7,762 nt of DNA from an uncultured Collinsella sp. (lineage in GTDB: Bacteria; Actinomycetota; Coriobacteriia; Coriobacteriales; Coriobacteriaceae). Positions within the stretch are counted from its first letter, which is position 1. Every line of letters starts with the position of its first letter. The notes below the pieces were generated by a model, which was not told the DNA's origin, did no database searches, and worked only from the letters and a program-made list of their open reading frames with translations. Of the stretch, positions 1 to 6,482 are shown piece by piece. The stretch covers positions 1 through 7,762 of the forward strand of contig CABRFW010000070.1 in the NCBI GenBank assembly GCA_902470265.1, read 5' to 3'. A program made the position numbers and the translations under genes.

Positions 1-13
1 AGACTAAAGTCTT

Positions 14-41
14 GAACAAAAGAGGGCCCCGAAGGGCCCTC
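14..41 (-). terminator. Intrinsic terminator of the PTS operon
   Basis: Read on the minus strand, an 8-bp stem (GAGGGCCC with GGGCCCTC, 22-29 and 34-41) closes a UUCG loop with a C-G closing pair, the unusually stable tetraloop class. It is followed at once by the U-rich run TTTTGTTC (21-14). It lies about 90 bases beyond the stop of the IIA gene, with no other gene between, so it should end the whole five-gene operon. On the plus strand no T-run follows the stem, so it looks one-directional. Confidence 0.9.
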
Positions 42-131
42 CCTATCCGCACATGTATGTAAACGAATCAACACCGCCCTGTTACCGCGAGTACACCACC
101 CACGGTGATAAGCCGGCAGCAAAGTCCGTGG

Positions 132-449
132 CTACGCGCCCATCTTGCGATAGACGTCCACGAACTCCTTGGCAAGGATGCCAAAGCCCTCGGCGCTCAT
201 CAGCTGATCCTCGGCATGGACGACCAAAAGATCGATGCTCAGGTTCTCGCCGGCGGCAGTCTGCTGGACAAGGCCACCATGGGCAGCGTGGCCCTCGGCA
301 TAGTGCTGCTGGCCTTCCGTGATCTTTGCCTCGGCCTCTTCGAACTTGCCGTCACGAGCTAGATGAATCGCATCGATATAGCAGCTGCGCGCGCAACCGA
401 CGCCTGCAATGATCTGAAAACTCTGAAGCTGAATCTCTTCTGACGTCAT
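132..449 (-). CDS. PTS lactose/cellobiose-type subunit IIA
   Basis: Cytoplasmic phosphocarrier of a lactose/N,N'-diacetylchitobiose-family phosphotransferase system; it takes phosphate from HPr and passes it to IIB. The protein has 105 residues, the usual length for this all-helical trimeric family. The signature LLVVHAEDQLM (residues 74-84) holds the expected phosphorylated histidine, His78, and the metal-coordinating Asp81 known from the family. An open frame extends upstream to 551, but the ATG at 449 is preferred: it begins the conserved MTSEEIQLQSF start and lies 2 bases after the IIB stop, so translation of the two is probably coupled. It is the last gene of the operon. The sugar cannot be read from IIA; family membership is secure, specificity is not. 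Confidence 0.95.
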   Translation of the reverse strand: MTSEEIQLQSFQIIAGVGCARSCYIDAIHLARDGKFEEAEAKITEGQQHYAEGHAAHGGLVQQTAAGENLSIDLLVVHAEDQLMSAEGFGILAKEFVDVYRKMGA

Positions 450-451
450 AC

Positions 452-754
452 TTACAGCCCCATCAGTTCTTTTGCCTGGGCCAGAGCCTTGACGCCGTCC
501 ATCATGCCGTAGGCGGTCATGGGGATTACGCCGACCGGAACCTCGGGGCATGCGGCGCAGACCTCATCCTTGGCATAGCCAACCTGCGGCCCAAGCAGAA
601 TGCAGTCGGCATTGCGGCCAATGGCGGCAGCCTCGTTGACGGCGTGAGCGGAGACCTCGCACTCCAGGCCCTCGGCGTCGGCGGCCTTCTTGATGTTCTT
701 CATGATGATGCTCGTGGACATACCGCCAGCGCACATAAGAACGATGTTTTTCAT
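452..754 (-). CDS. PTS lactose/cellobiose-type subunit IIB
   Basis: Cytoplasmic IIB phosphocarrier of a lactose/cellobiose-type PTS; it carries phosphate on a cysteine and donates it to the sugar bound in IIC. It has 100 residues, the normal size for a free-standing IIB. The N-terminal MKNIVLMCAGGMSTS carries the phosphocysteine loop, with Cys8 as the expected active residue. A GTG at 781 would add nine residues (MRGYRKGTA), but these encode the ribosome binding site AGGAAAGGA just upstream of the ATG at 754, so 754 is the start. It stops 2 bases before the IIA start. It is separated from the upstream IIC gene by 90 bases that contain a hairpin. Confidence 0.95.
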   Translation of the reverse strand: MKNIVLMCAGGMSTSIIMKNIKKAADAEGLECEVSAHAVNEAAAIGRNADCILLGPQVGYAKDEVCAACPEVPVGVIPMTAYGMMDGVKALAQAKELMGL

Positions 755-795
755 TGCAGTTCCTTTCCTGTAACCCCTCACAGGGACTTATATGT

Positions 796-821
796 TTCGG
801 CGATCAACGCGATCGGCCGAA
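796..821 (-). other. Hairpin between IIC and IIB
   Basis: In the minus-strand transcript the arms TTCGGC and GCCGAA pair; after one unpaired C the inner arms GATC and GATC also pair around a 5-base loop (GCGTT). This gives about ten base pairs. No U-run follows, so it is not an intrinsic terminator. It sits in the only sizeable gap inside the PTS gene set and could be an RNA-processing, stability or partial-attenuation element. The role is inferred. Confidence 0.5.
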
Positions 822-844
822 CCTTCGAACTTGTGGACAATGAC

Positions 845-2116
845 CTACTCGGCAGAAGCCTTTGCAGCAGCTTCCTCGGCCAGTGCCTCCTTATCGGCCA
901 TCTTGACGAACGGGATAAACAGCAGTCCGACCAGCAGGATTGCGGCGAGGACGATTGCGACCAGGCCAATGCCGCCCGTAAAGAAGTTGCTGATGGGCAG
1001 CGGCACGACAAACGGCATGGAAATGGTCGGGTTAAATGCATTGCCCAGACCGAGCATCAGGCCGACGGCGGCAGCAATGCAGGCCACGGGCTTGAGCAGG
1101 ATGTAGGGGATGAACATATAAGGGTTCATGGCAATGGGCGTACCGAAGATGATGGGCTCGGAGATGTTGAAGAGTGCGGGCACCAGGGCAATCTTGGAGA
1201 GGGCCTTGTAGCGCTCGGACTTGGCCGTGAGCAGCGCAAGCTCCATGCCAAGGGCGTCAACAGAACCGACAGAGAACATGATGATGAACGACAGGTACGG
1301 CAGTGGCTGGCCGGCAACGAATGCCTCGGTGTTGGCAAGAGCGCAGGCCTGGATAACCGGCATGTACACGCTCATCAGGACGCTGGGGTGAATACCAAAG
1401 AAGAACAGCAGGTTGCACAGCACAAAGTAGATAACGACGGCCCACGGGCTCGAACCGAGGAACATAACGGGCGCGGCAACGGTGGTGTTGATGAGGTTGA
1501 AGACGTCGCCGTAGGTCGTCAGGCCCATACCCCACTTAAGCAGCGCGGCCGTGGTGAAGATAACGATGGCGCAGAACATCGGAGATAGCGAATCGTTAAC
1601 GAACTGAGGGACGGAATCGGGCATGGGGATGGCGATATGCTTCATAAGGAAGTTAAGCGCCTTCGGCACGATCAACGCCACGAGCAGCGCAACGAACAGA
1701 CCCGAGCTGCCCAGATAACGGGTCACGATAAACGTCGAGCCGTCCTCGGCATGGCCAAGAGGAATCAGCAGGAGCAAAACGCCAATAGCCGCAACCGTCG
1801 ACGTAAGGCCTTTGTTCCCGAGCACCTTGCCGTAGGAGTACGAGACCGAGGCGCACATGTAGATGGCGCCGAGGTTCATGGTAACGACCAGTACGTCGGT
1901 AATCGTCGCCGACATGCCGGTGCTGGCAAGGAACGCCTGCAGCGGCGGGATCGGCAGCCCGTTGATAATGGAGAGCAGCGCCACGCCCAGCGTAACGGGC
2001 ATGGTCGCCATCATGCCGGACATAAGGCCCTTTACGACGTTAAAGCTACTCACTTTGTGGGCAATGGGGCCCACGTGCTTCTCGAGGAAGCCCTGCATCG
2101 AATCGAGAACGCTCAT
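845..2116 (-). CDS. PTS lactose/cellobiose-type subunit IIC (membrane permease)
   Basis: Integral membrane sugar channel of a lactose/cellobiose/diacetylchitobiose-type PTS; it transports the saccharide while IIB phosphorylates it. It has 423 residues, in the usual range for a separate IIC. Many hydrophobic segments are visible, for example around residues 36-51, 107-120, 139-151, 182-193, 226-241 and 383-403. Family hallmarks are FFFGIHPSVL (residues 238-247, with His243) and NISEPIIFGTP (317-327, with Glu320), corresponding to the conserved His and Glu of the ChbC-type substrate site. The tail is Ala/Glu/Lys rich and cytoplasmic in character. The start at 2116 has an AGAGAGG site about 14 bases upstream, a rather long spacing. 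It follows the glycosidase gene after 93 bases. Substrate is unknown; GH and esterase neighbours argue against plain cellobiose or lactose. Confidence 0.95.
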   Translation of the reverse strand: MSVLDSMQGFLEKHVGPIAHKVSSFNVVKGLMSGMMATMPVTLGVALLSIINGLPIPPLQAFLASTGMSATITDVLVVTMNLGAIYMCASVSYSYGKVLGNKGLTSTVAAIGVLLLLIPLGHAEDGSTFIVTRYLGSSGLFVALLVALIVPKALNFLMKHIAIPMPDSVPQFVNDSLSPMFCAIVIFTTAALLKWGMGLTTYGDVFNLINTTVAAPVMFLGSSPWAVVIYFVLCNLLFFFGIHPSVLMSVYMPVIQACALANTEAFVAGQPLPYLSFIIMFSVGSVDALGMELALLTAKSERYKALSKIALVPALFNISEPIIFGTPIAMNPYMFIPYILLKPVACIAAAVGLMLGLGNAFNPTISMPFVVPLPISNFFTGGIGLVAIVLAAILLVGLLFIPFVKMADKEALAEEAAAKASAE

Positions 2117-2160
2117 TTGTGTTCACTGATCCTCTCTAAACGAATCATCTAGCTGTCAAA

Positions 2161-2187
2161 CGGGAAATTGCGGCCGACTCTTTCCCG
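2161..2187 (-). other. Hairpin between glycosidase and IIC genes
   Basis: On the minus-strand transcript the arms CGGGAAA and TTTCCCG (7 bp) enclose a 13-base loop; TTTGACA follows the stem. It lies in the 93-base gap between the glycosidase stop and the IIC start. The short T-run makes it at best a leaky terminator; it may instead protect mRNA ends and set different levels for hydrolases and transporter. A TTGACA lies just after the stem (minus strand), but no -10 follows at proper spacing, so I do not call a promoter. Confidence 0.45.
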
Positions 2188-2209
2188 CCTATGACCAATG
2201 GAAATATGG

Positions 2210-3832
2210 TTACGCCTTGAGCTCGAGGACGAGGAGCCAATCCCCAACCCCGGGTTTGTCAGGCAGGGTAATGCTGTCCGTGACGGCAAGGGCGTCCTCG
2301 CCGTCACGGTATGCGCCCGTGCGAGGGTTAAACCATCGGCTTGCATAGGCAGCGCCCGTCGGCACACCCTCGATAGCAAGCTTTTGGCGCACGGTATCGC
2401 CAAAGTACGCGACGATGCGCGAAAGGTCCTGGTTGGCGGTTGCCAGCGGAGCCTTGTTGGCAAACAGGTTGCCCGCATCGGTCGTTTCGTAGGGAGCGAG
2501 CTCCCAGAAGTGATTGTCTTCGTAGAAGGAACGCATGTAGCCCATCTGGACCGCACCTTCTCCGTCTACCGCCTGGGCCCAAGTAATGCCAAAGCGGTTG
2601 AAGATTGCCATAAAGGGGTCGAGCTCCTCAGGGCTTTCCCACACGTTGTCCCAGATTCCCTGGGATCCGTAGGTATAGCCGGCGCCGCCGGCCTGCATGC
2701 AGATATACGCCACGCGGCGCAGCATGTCTGCGGTGCACAGGCGCGTACCCATCTCCTCGAGCGTCGAGCAAAACTCGTAGAGCGCCTCGCCCTCAACGAA
2801 GGGCTTGTCGTCATGAGCTGCCAGATAGTCAAAGTAGTCGCTTGCCTTGATTATGTAATCGCCGTGACCGGCTTGGTTGAGCGTAAAATCCATCCAGGGC
2901 TCATCCTGGTAGTAATCGGCAAAGGGGCGCTCGTTGGTATAGTGCGCTGTCGCCAGGTGACCATAGCCGTCGCGTGCCTCAATCTCCAAGGCGACCTCAC
3001 GCCAGCCGTCAATCATGGCGGCTCGACCTTCTTTGCGGTATCCGGCAACCTCGCCGGCAAGCGTCCACACCATCGGATATGCACCATAGCGCGCCACCAG
3101 GTAGCGGGCGAGGTGTTTTTGGTGCTCCACGGCATGCTCGCCGAGAATGGCAAACGCCCACGCTTGCCCAAGCGCATTGACTAAGCCCGCATCGGCGATA
3201 TAGGCCATACGGCGGTCGAGCTCCCGCTGGTAGAAGGCCACATTAGGCACATCTTCCACACCCTTGGCCATGCCACCGTCAATCCAATAGCGATCACCTG
3301 CGCCCATGTCAGAGCGCAGGTTGGTCTGATAGACGGTAAAGCCCTGCTCGGCACGCAGGTCGACCATGCCGCGAAATTGGCTCGTCATGCCGGGGTGGTT
3401 CGATGCATCCCAGCTCTCACGGTAGGCAAACTCCCAATGGGTATCGCCCAGCCAAAAGAACGGCGTACCATCTGAATAGGCAAACATGCGCGAATCGTCT
3501 GCAACGCGGATAAAACCGTGGCGGTACAGATCGAGCTCGCCCTCGTACGGCACGGCCTCGACGTTGCCCGTGCGGCCATTAAGGCCGGTCTGCTCGGGAG
3601 CCTCGATAACATAGCTCCAAGCGCCGAGCTCGGTCGGAGCAAACGACACGCGATAGATACGCTCGCCGTCCCAGTAGGCCTCACGGCGAATTACCCTGCC
3701 GCTCGGGCCGGTGAACTCCGCCCAAATCTCAACATCCAAAAACGGGTTGTCGAACGAGCAGGCGCTCTCGAACGTCAGAATAACCGGACGCCACATCTCG
3801 GCGGCAGCGTTTTGATTCAACGTCATATCCAT
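2210..3832 (-). CDS. DUF5060/DUF4038-type putative glycoside hydrolase, cytoplasmic
   Basis: A 540-residue protein of the DUF4038 group, a (beta/alpha)8-barrel superfamily that includes the GH140 apiosidases. Residues about 13-95 look like the beta-sandwich DUF5060 module, residues about 115-430 like the barrel, and the last hundred or so form a beta-rich C-terminal domain. The barrel opens with the hallmark DGTPFFWLGDTHWE (121-134). Candidate catalytic carboxylates are Glu261 in WTLAGE after a predicted strand, and Glu349 in KPFVEGEALYE, matching the conserved GE..YE site; assignment is by motif only. There is no signal peptide, so it should act on sugar already imported, in keeping with the PTS genes downstream. 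The ATG at 3832 has AAAGGGG six bases upstream; the in-frame ATG at 3826 is less well placed. It follows the hydrolase gene by 29 bases. Apiose-releasing activity is a possibility, not a call. Confidence 0.85.
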   Translation of the reverse strand: MDMTLNQNAAAEMWRPVILTFESACSFDNPFLDVEIWAEFTGPSGRVIRREAYWDGERIYRVSFAPTELGAWSYVIEAPEQTGLNGRTGNVEAVPYEGELDLYRHGFIRVADDSRMFAYSDGTPFFWLGDTHWEFAYRESWDASNHPGMTSQFRGMVDLRAEQGFTVYQTNLRSDMGAGDRYWIDGGMAKGVEDVPNVAFYQRELDRRMAYIADAGLVNALGQAWAFAILGEHAVEHQKHLARYLVARYGAYPMVWTLAGEVAGYRKEGRAAMIDGWREVALEIEARDGYGHLATAHYTNERPFADYYQDEPWMDFTLNQAGHGDYIIKASDYFDYLAAHDDKPFVEGEALYEFCSTLEEMGTRLCTADMLRRVAYICMQAGGAGYTYGSQGIWDNVWESPEELDPFMAIFNRFGITWAQAVDGEGAVQMGYMRSFYEDNHFWELAPYETTDAGNLFANKAPLATANQDLSRIVAYFGDTVRQKLAIEGVPTGAAYASRWFNPRTGAYRDGEDALAVTDSITLPDKPGVGDWLLVLELKA

Positions 3833-3861
3833 TGCAGACCCCTTTCTGGTCTTGGTGCCTA

Positions 3862-5334
3862 CTAGTTCAGTCCTCGCTCGCTGGCGGACGTCACGGCAAA
3901 GTCAACGATCGCTTGGGCATCCTCGGCACAAATAAAACCTTGTGACACCTCGACCGCCGTATCGCGCTCACACAGAGCGCGATAGTTTTCGAGCGATCCG
4001 TACAGCTCCTTGAGCATCGATGCCGAAAACGACTCCATATGGCCAAACAGGCCATCCTTGTCGCTCGTCTTATCGACCGTGCCCTGGCCCGGCTCCACCA
4101 GGCTCGTGTTGGAATAGCGGGCAAACGGATGCTCGAGCAGGCAAGTGCGAAGGCCGCCCTTGGTGTTGCCCAAGGCATCCTTTACGTTCTCGCCGTTCGC
4201 GTCCAACTCAATGCGCGGACATGTTGCCGGAGCGGCACCCGTGCGAACCCAACGGAACAAGTTGCGGAAAGCGGCGTGGAAGAGGTACTGCGACGGGTAG
4301 GCGTTTGCCTCGGCGTGCTTGCCGACGTACACCGGCAAATGATCGATGCGCTTGAGGTCCTCGTCGTCCTGGTAATAGTCGACATAGCTCCACTGCGTAT
4401 CGTGGGAAGCACCCGTCACCTCGTACAGCCGGTATTTAAAATCGGGGTCGTCGCTATCGGGCATAAGCGTGCGCCAACTCTCAAAGCGACCGTTCTCGCT
4501 TTCGGTCTGAAGGGCGATAAACGGCTCCTCGACGTGCTCCACACGCAGTAGATGGTGTGCGTATTCCCGGCAGCATTCATACTGATTGACAGGAATGCAC
4601 ATCGAATGGATGCCGCCGCCAGACAGGTACCCGTCAAACACGCGGCCGTCGCGGCGCACCTCCTCGCGATAGGCAAAGCTGTTAAGGTAGCGGAACAGGT
4701 AGGCGCCGGACTGAGACCATCCTGTAAGGCAAATTGCCTGGCGAGGATAGTCGCGGATCGGGTTAAGGTCGGAGTCTCCGCGCAAGAGCCACGCAAGATC
4801 GGTCAACATGTCCCAAAACAGGCCAGTCTCGTAAGAGATGTCCATGTCGGGAAGCGCGCCGTCGCGTACGAGCTGTTCCGGATCAAAGTCAAAGGGCCGC
4901 TCGGGAGTTGGGTTTGCCCAGCTCATGAAGGCATAGCGATCGGGATTGAATTCCTTGAGCTTAGCGATGGTGTTGGGCTTGCTGGTAATGCCCACATAGA
5001 TATCGCCAGAGCGCACAAACTCGCCGTGACCCAGAATCCACATGCGCTCGATTTCCATAAACGATGTGGGATTGATGATCTCCACGACCACATTGCCACT
5101 CGCTTGCGCCGGATCTTTCGGAGCACGAACAACGATCCGATTGGAATAAGGAGCGTCGGCAGTCATGACCTCCACGCCGCCGTCTTCGTCGGCGGTGCGA
5201 TACACGTTGGCGGTACCGTCAACGCGATACTCGCGCTCGACGTAATCCTTTGCGCTCAGATGACAGTAGCGCTCGGCGCTCGAAAACGGATAACTCTCAT
5301 CCGTAATGGGCATTTGGAAAATACCGCTGATCAT
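3862..5334 (-). CDS. Alpha/beta hydrolase-domain protein (putative esterase), cytoplasmic
   Basis: A 490-residue alpha/beta hydrolase resembling the large 'alpha/beta hydrolase domain' family (Abhydrolase_10 type), whose members are mostly uncharacterised. The nucleophile elbow is GWSQSG (residues 205-210) with Ser207. The catalytic His is probably His311 in VTGASH, and the acid may be Glu278 or Glu280 in LQTESENG, which follows a predicted strand; together these give the expected Ser-acid-His order. There is no signal peptide or membrane segment, so it is cytoplasmic. It is the first gene of the operon: ATG at 5334 with AGGGGG five bases upstream, about 82 bases after the predicted transcription start. 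Its place next to a glycosidase and a PTS suggests removal of an acyl or other ester group from an imported glycoside; this is inference, and the family alone does not give the substrate. Confidence 0.85.
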   Translation of the reverse strand: MISGIFQMPITDESYPFSSAERYCHLSAKDYVEREYRVDGTANVYRTADEDGGVEVMTADAPYSNRIVVRAPKDPAQASGNVVVEIINPTSFMEIERMWILGHGEFVRSGDIYVGITSKPNTIAKLKEFNPDRYAFMSWANPTPERPFDFDPEQLVRDGALPDMDISYETGLFWDMLTDLAWLLRGDSDLNPIRDYPRQAICLTGWSQSGAYLFRYLNSFAYREEVRRDGRVFDGYLSGGGIHSMCIPVNQYECCREYAHHLLRVEHVEEPFIALQTESENGRFESWRTLMPDSDDPDFKYRLYEVTGASHDTQWSYVDYYQDDEDLKRIDHLPVYVGKHAEANAYPSQYLFHAAFRNLFRWVRTGAAPATCPRIELDANGENVKDALGNTKGGLRTCLLEHPFARYSNTSLVEPGQGTVDKTSDKDGLFGHMESFSASMLKELYGSLENYRALCERDTAVEVSQGFICAEDAQAIVDFAVTSASERGLN

Positions 5335-5354
5335 CTCGTCCCCCTTGTTGTTGC

Positions 5355-5370
5355 GTTTGCTGAGACAAAC
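5355..5370 (-). other. Small hairpin in the operon leader
   Basis: Arms GTTTG and CAAAC (5 bp) with a 6-base loop lie in the predicted untranslated leader, about 20 bases upstream of the first start codon. It is short and may be chance; no U-run and no known riboswitch motif are seen. Confidence 0.25.
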
Positions 5371-5397
5371 TCTACTGTGGGCGCTACTTAACTTCTA

Positions 5398-5428
5398 TTG
5401 ATTCTTAAGTTTAATTACTAAATATTTA
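5398..5428 (+). promoter_or_regulatory. Weak candidate promoter for the first LacI gene
   Basis: TTGATT (5398-5403) could be a -35 box; AATATT at 17 bases or TATTTA at 19 bases (5423-5428) could be the -10. The match is poor. If right, the -10 lies inside the same palindrome as the divergent operon promoter, so one bound protein would block both. An inverted repeat ACTTAA/TTAAGT (5386-5391, 5405-5410) overlaps this area. Confidence 0.25.
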
Positions 5429-5452
5429 GCTTAATAAACAGCCTGGTGTTAA
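5416..5452 (-). promoter_or_regulatory. Predicted promoter of the hydrolase-PTS operon
   Basis: On the minus strand, -35 TTAACA (5452-5447), an 18-base spacer and -10 TAAATA (5428-5423) predict a start near 5416 and a leader of about 82 bases. The spacer begins with CCAGGCT. The same layout, with near-identical -35 and -10 blocks, occurs upstream of the second LacI gene, which makes the call stronger than the boxes alone would. Confidence 0.6.
5418..5429. promoter_or_regulatory. 12-bp perfect palindrome, candidate operator
   Basis: CTAAATATTTAG is a perfect dyad in the divergent intergenic region. It covers the predicted -10 box of the minus-strand operon. A close relative (TAAATGTTTA at 7577-7586) sits at the equivalent place of the second LacI promoter. 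LacI-family operators are usually palindromes with a central CG; this one is AT-centred. Binding is inferred, and part of the palindromy could simply reflect the -10 box and AT-richness. Confidence 0.5.
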
Positions 5453-5463
5453 GCTCATGGTAA

Positions 5464-5483
5464 GTTCACAAACGTTAGGAAAC
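5464..5483. promoter_or_regulatory. Imperfect dyad overlapping the first LacI gene's ribosome binding site
   Basis: A 20-base interrupted dyad centred on AACGTT (5471-5476) with outer arms GTT and AAC. The CG centre is typical of LacI-family operators. It overlaps the AGGA site at 5477-5480, so a bound regulator could limit expression of its own gene. Symmetry is partial, so this is a candidate only. Confidence 0.3.
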
Positions 5484-5486
5484 ACC

Positions 5487-6482
5487 ATGGCCGTTACTGC
5501 AAAACAAATCGCTGACCAGCTGGGAATTTCGGCAGCGGCCGTTTCCCTTGCACTTAACAATCGACGCGGCGTAAGCGAAAAAACACGGCAGCTGGTACTT
5601 AGCACCGCCGAAGCTCTAGGTTACGACTTTAGCAAGATTAAGTTCGAGCGCCAAAAGAGCGGAACCGTTGCCTTGGTTGCCTTTAACCGGCGCCGCATCT
5701 TTGCGCGCCCCTTCTTCGCCGATATGCTCGCCGGAGTCGAGGGCGCTCTTAGACACGCGGGATTCTCGTTTTCGCTGGTGAACTACTCACCGTTCGAAAA
5801 CACTCAGCAACAGATCGCCGACATCGCCGAAGCGCAATATGATGGTGTCATCATCCTTGCAACTGAGATGTTCGAATCGGATTTTATGCCGTTTGCATCG
5901 CTGGACTGCCCTCTGCTGCTGTTGGACTCATGCATGAGCGCTGGGGTCGATACGGTCAAGATCGACAACGCCGCCAGCATGATGCTAGCCGTGCAGTACC
6001 TGCATTCGAAGTATGGATCTGTCCCCGGGCTGTTAACGACGCCCGTTACCGTGAGCAACTTCACCGAACGACGCTTCGCCTACGAACACGCCATCGGTCA
6101 GCTATCGGGCTCGGAAAAGTGCGGCATCATCCACGAACTCGCCGTCGCTCCAGATGAAGCATACGCCGACATGCTCGACATTATTGATTCGGGCGAACCC
6201 CTCGCCCAAAACTACGTCGCTGTCTTTGACGATATAGCTATTGGGGCCATGAAAGCCTTTATCGAGCGTGGTTATCGCGTGCCCGATGACGTACGCATCG
6301 TCGGCTTCGACAACAACGCCGGCGGAACCTACGTGCAGCCACAACTGACCACGCTCAATGTTCCTTCGGAGTATATGGGCGCCGTCGCCGCACGGCGCCT
6401 CGTCGAGGTTATCGACGAGGCCGAGCACCACCCGCTCAAGATCGAGCTGGGGGCATCGCTCATCAAGCGCCGTTCTGCCTAG
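5487..6482 (+). CDS. LacI-family transcriptional regulator (first, divergent)
   Basis: Sugar-responsive DNA-binding regulator, 331 residues, normal LacI/GalR length. The N-terminal helix-turn-helix runs over residues 3-46 (VTAKQIADQLGISAAAVSLALN, then the VSEKTR helix and ALGY). The periplasmic-binding-like sensor domain follows from about residue 58 to 328, with GFDNNAGG (273-280) and FTERRFAYE (192-200) at usual ligand-contact positions. The segment after ALGY (FSKIKFERQKSG) lacks the usual hinge-helix motif ending in A.SL. Two starts are possible: the ATG at 5457 has no clear ribosome binding site, while the ATG at 5487 has AGGA six bases upstream and begins directly before the HTH, so 5487 is chosen. 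It is divergent from the hydrolase-PTS operon and is a likely local regulator of it. Confidence 0.93.
   Translation: MAVTAKQIADQLGISAAAVSLALNNRRGVSEKTRQLVLSTAEALGYDFSKIKFERQKSGTVALVAFNRRRIFARPFFADMLAGVEGALRHAGFSFSLVNYSPFENTQQQIADIAEAQYDGVIILATEMFESDFMPFASLDCPLLLLDSCMSAGVDTVKIDNAASMMLAVQYLHSKYGSVPGLLTTPVTVSNFTERRFAYEHAIGQLSGSEKCGIIHELAVAPDEAYADMLDIIDSGEPLAQNYVAVFDDIAIGAMKAFIERGYRVPDDVRIVGFDNNAGGTYVQPQLTTLNVPSEYMGAVAARRLVEVIDEAEHHPLKIELGASLIKRRSA

Noticed and set aside
450..551. Upstream extension of the IIA frame to 551
   Set aside because: It overlaps the end of IIB, and the extra residues are Arg/Gly-rich and unlike any IIA; the ATG at 449 begins the conserved domain.
644..1588. 314-codon open frame on the plus strand opposite the IIC gene
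   Set aside because: It is antisense to a clear PTS permease, has a low-complexity composition rich in Gly, Asp, Arg and His, and lacks any family motif; it is a by-product of high-GC codon use.
2117..2209. Internal promoter before the IIC gene (TTGACA on the minus strand after the hairpin)
   Set aside because: No acceptable -10 box at 16-18 bases; at that spacing the sequence is the GAGAGG ribosome-binding region.
2198..3184. 328-codon open frame on the plus strand opposite the glycosidase gene
   Set aside because: Antisense to the recognisable DUF4038 gene, with no ribosome binding site or motif; treated as a shadow frame.
5457..5486. Longer N-terminus for the first LacI protein (start at 5457)
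   Set aside because: No good ribosome binding site, while the internal ATG at 5487 has AGGA at ideal spacing and matches the usual LacI N-terminus.
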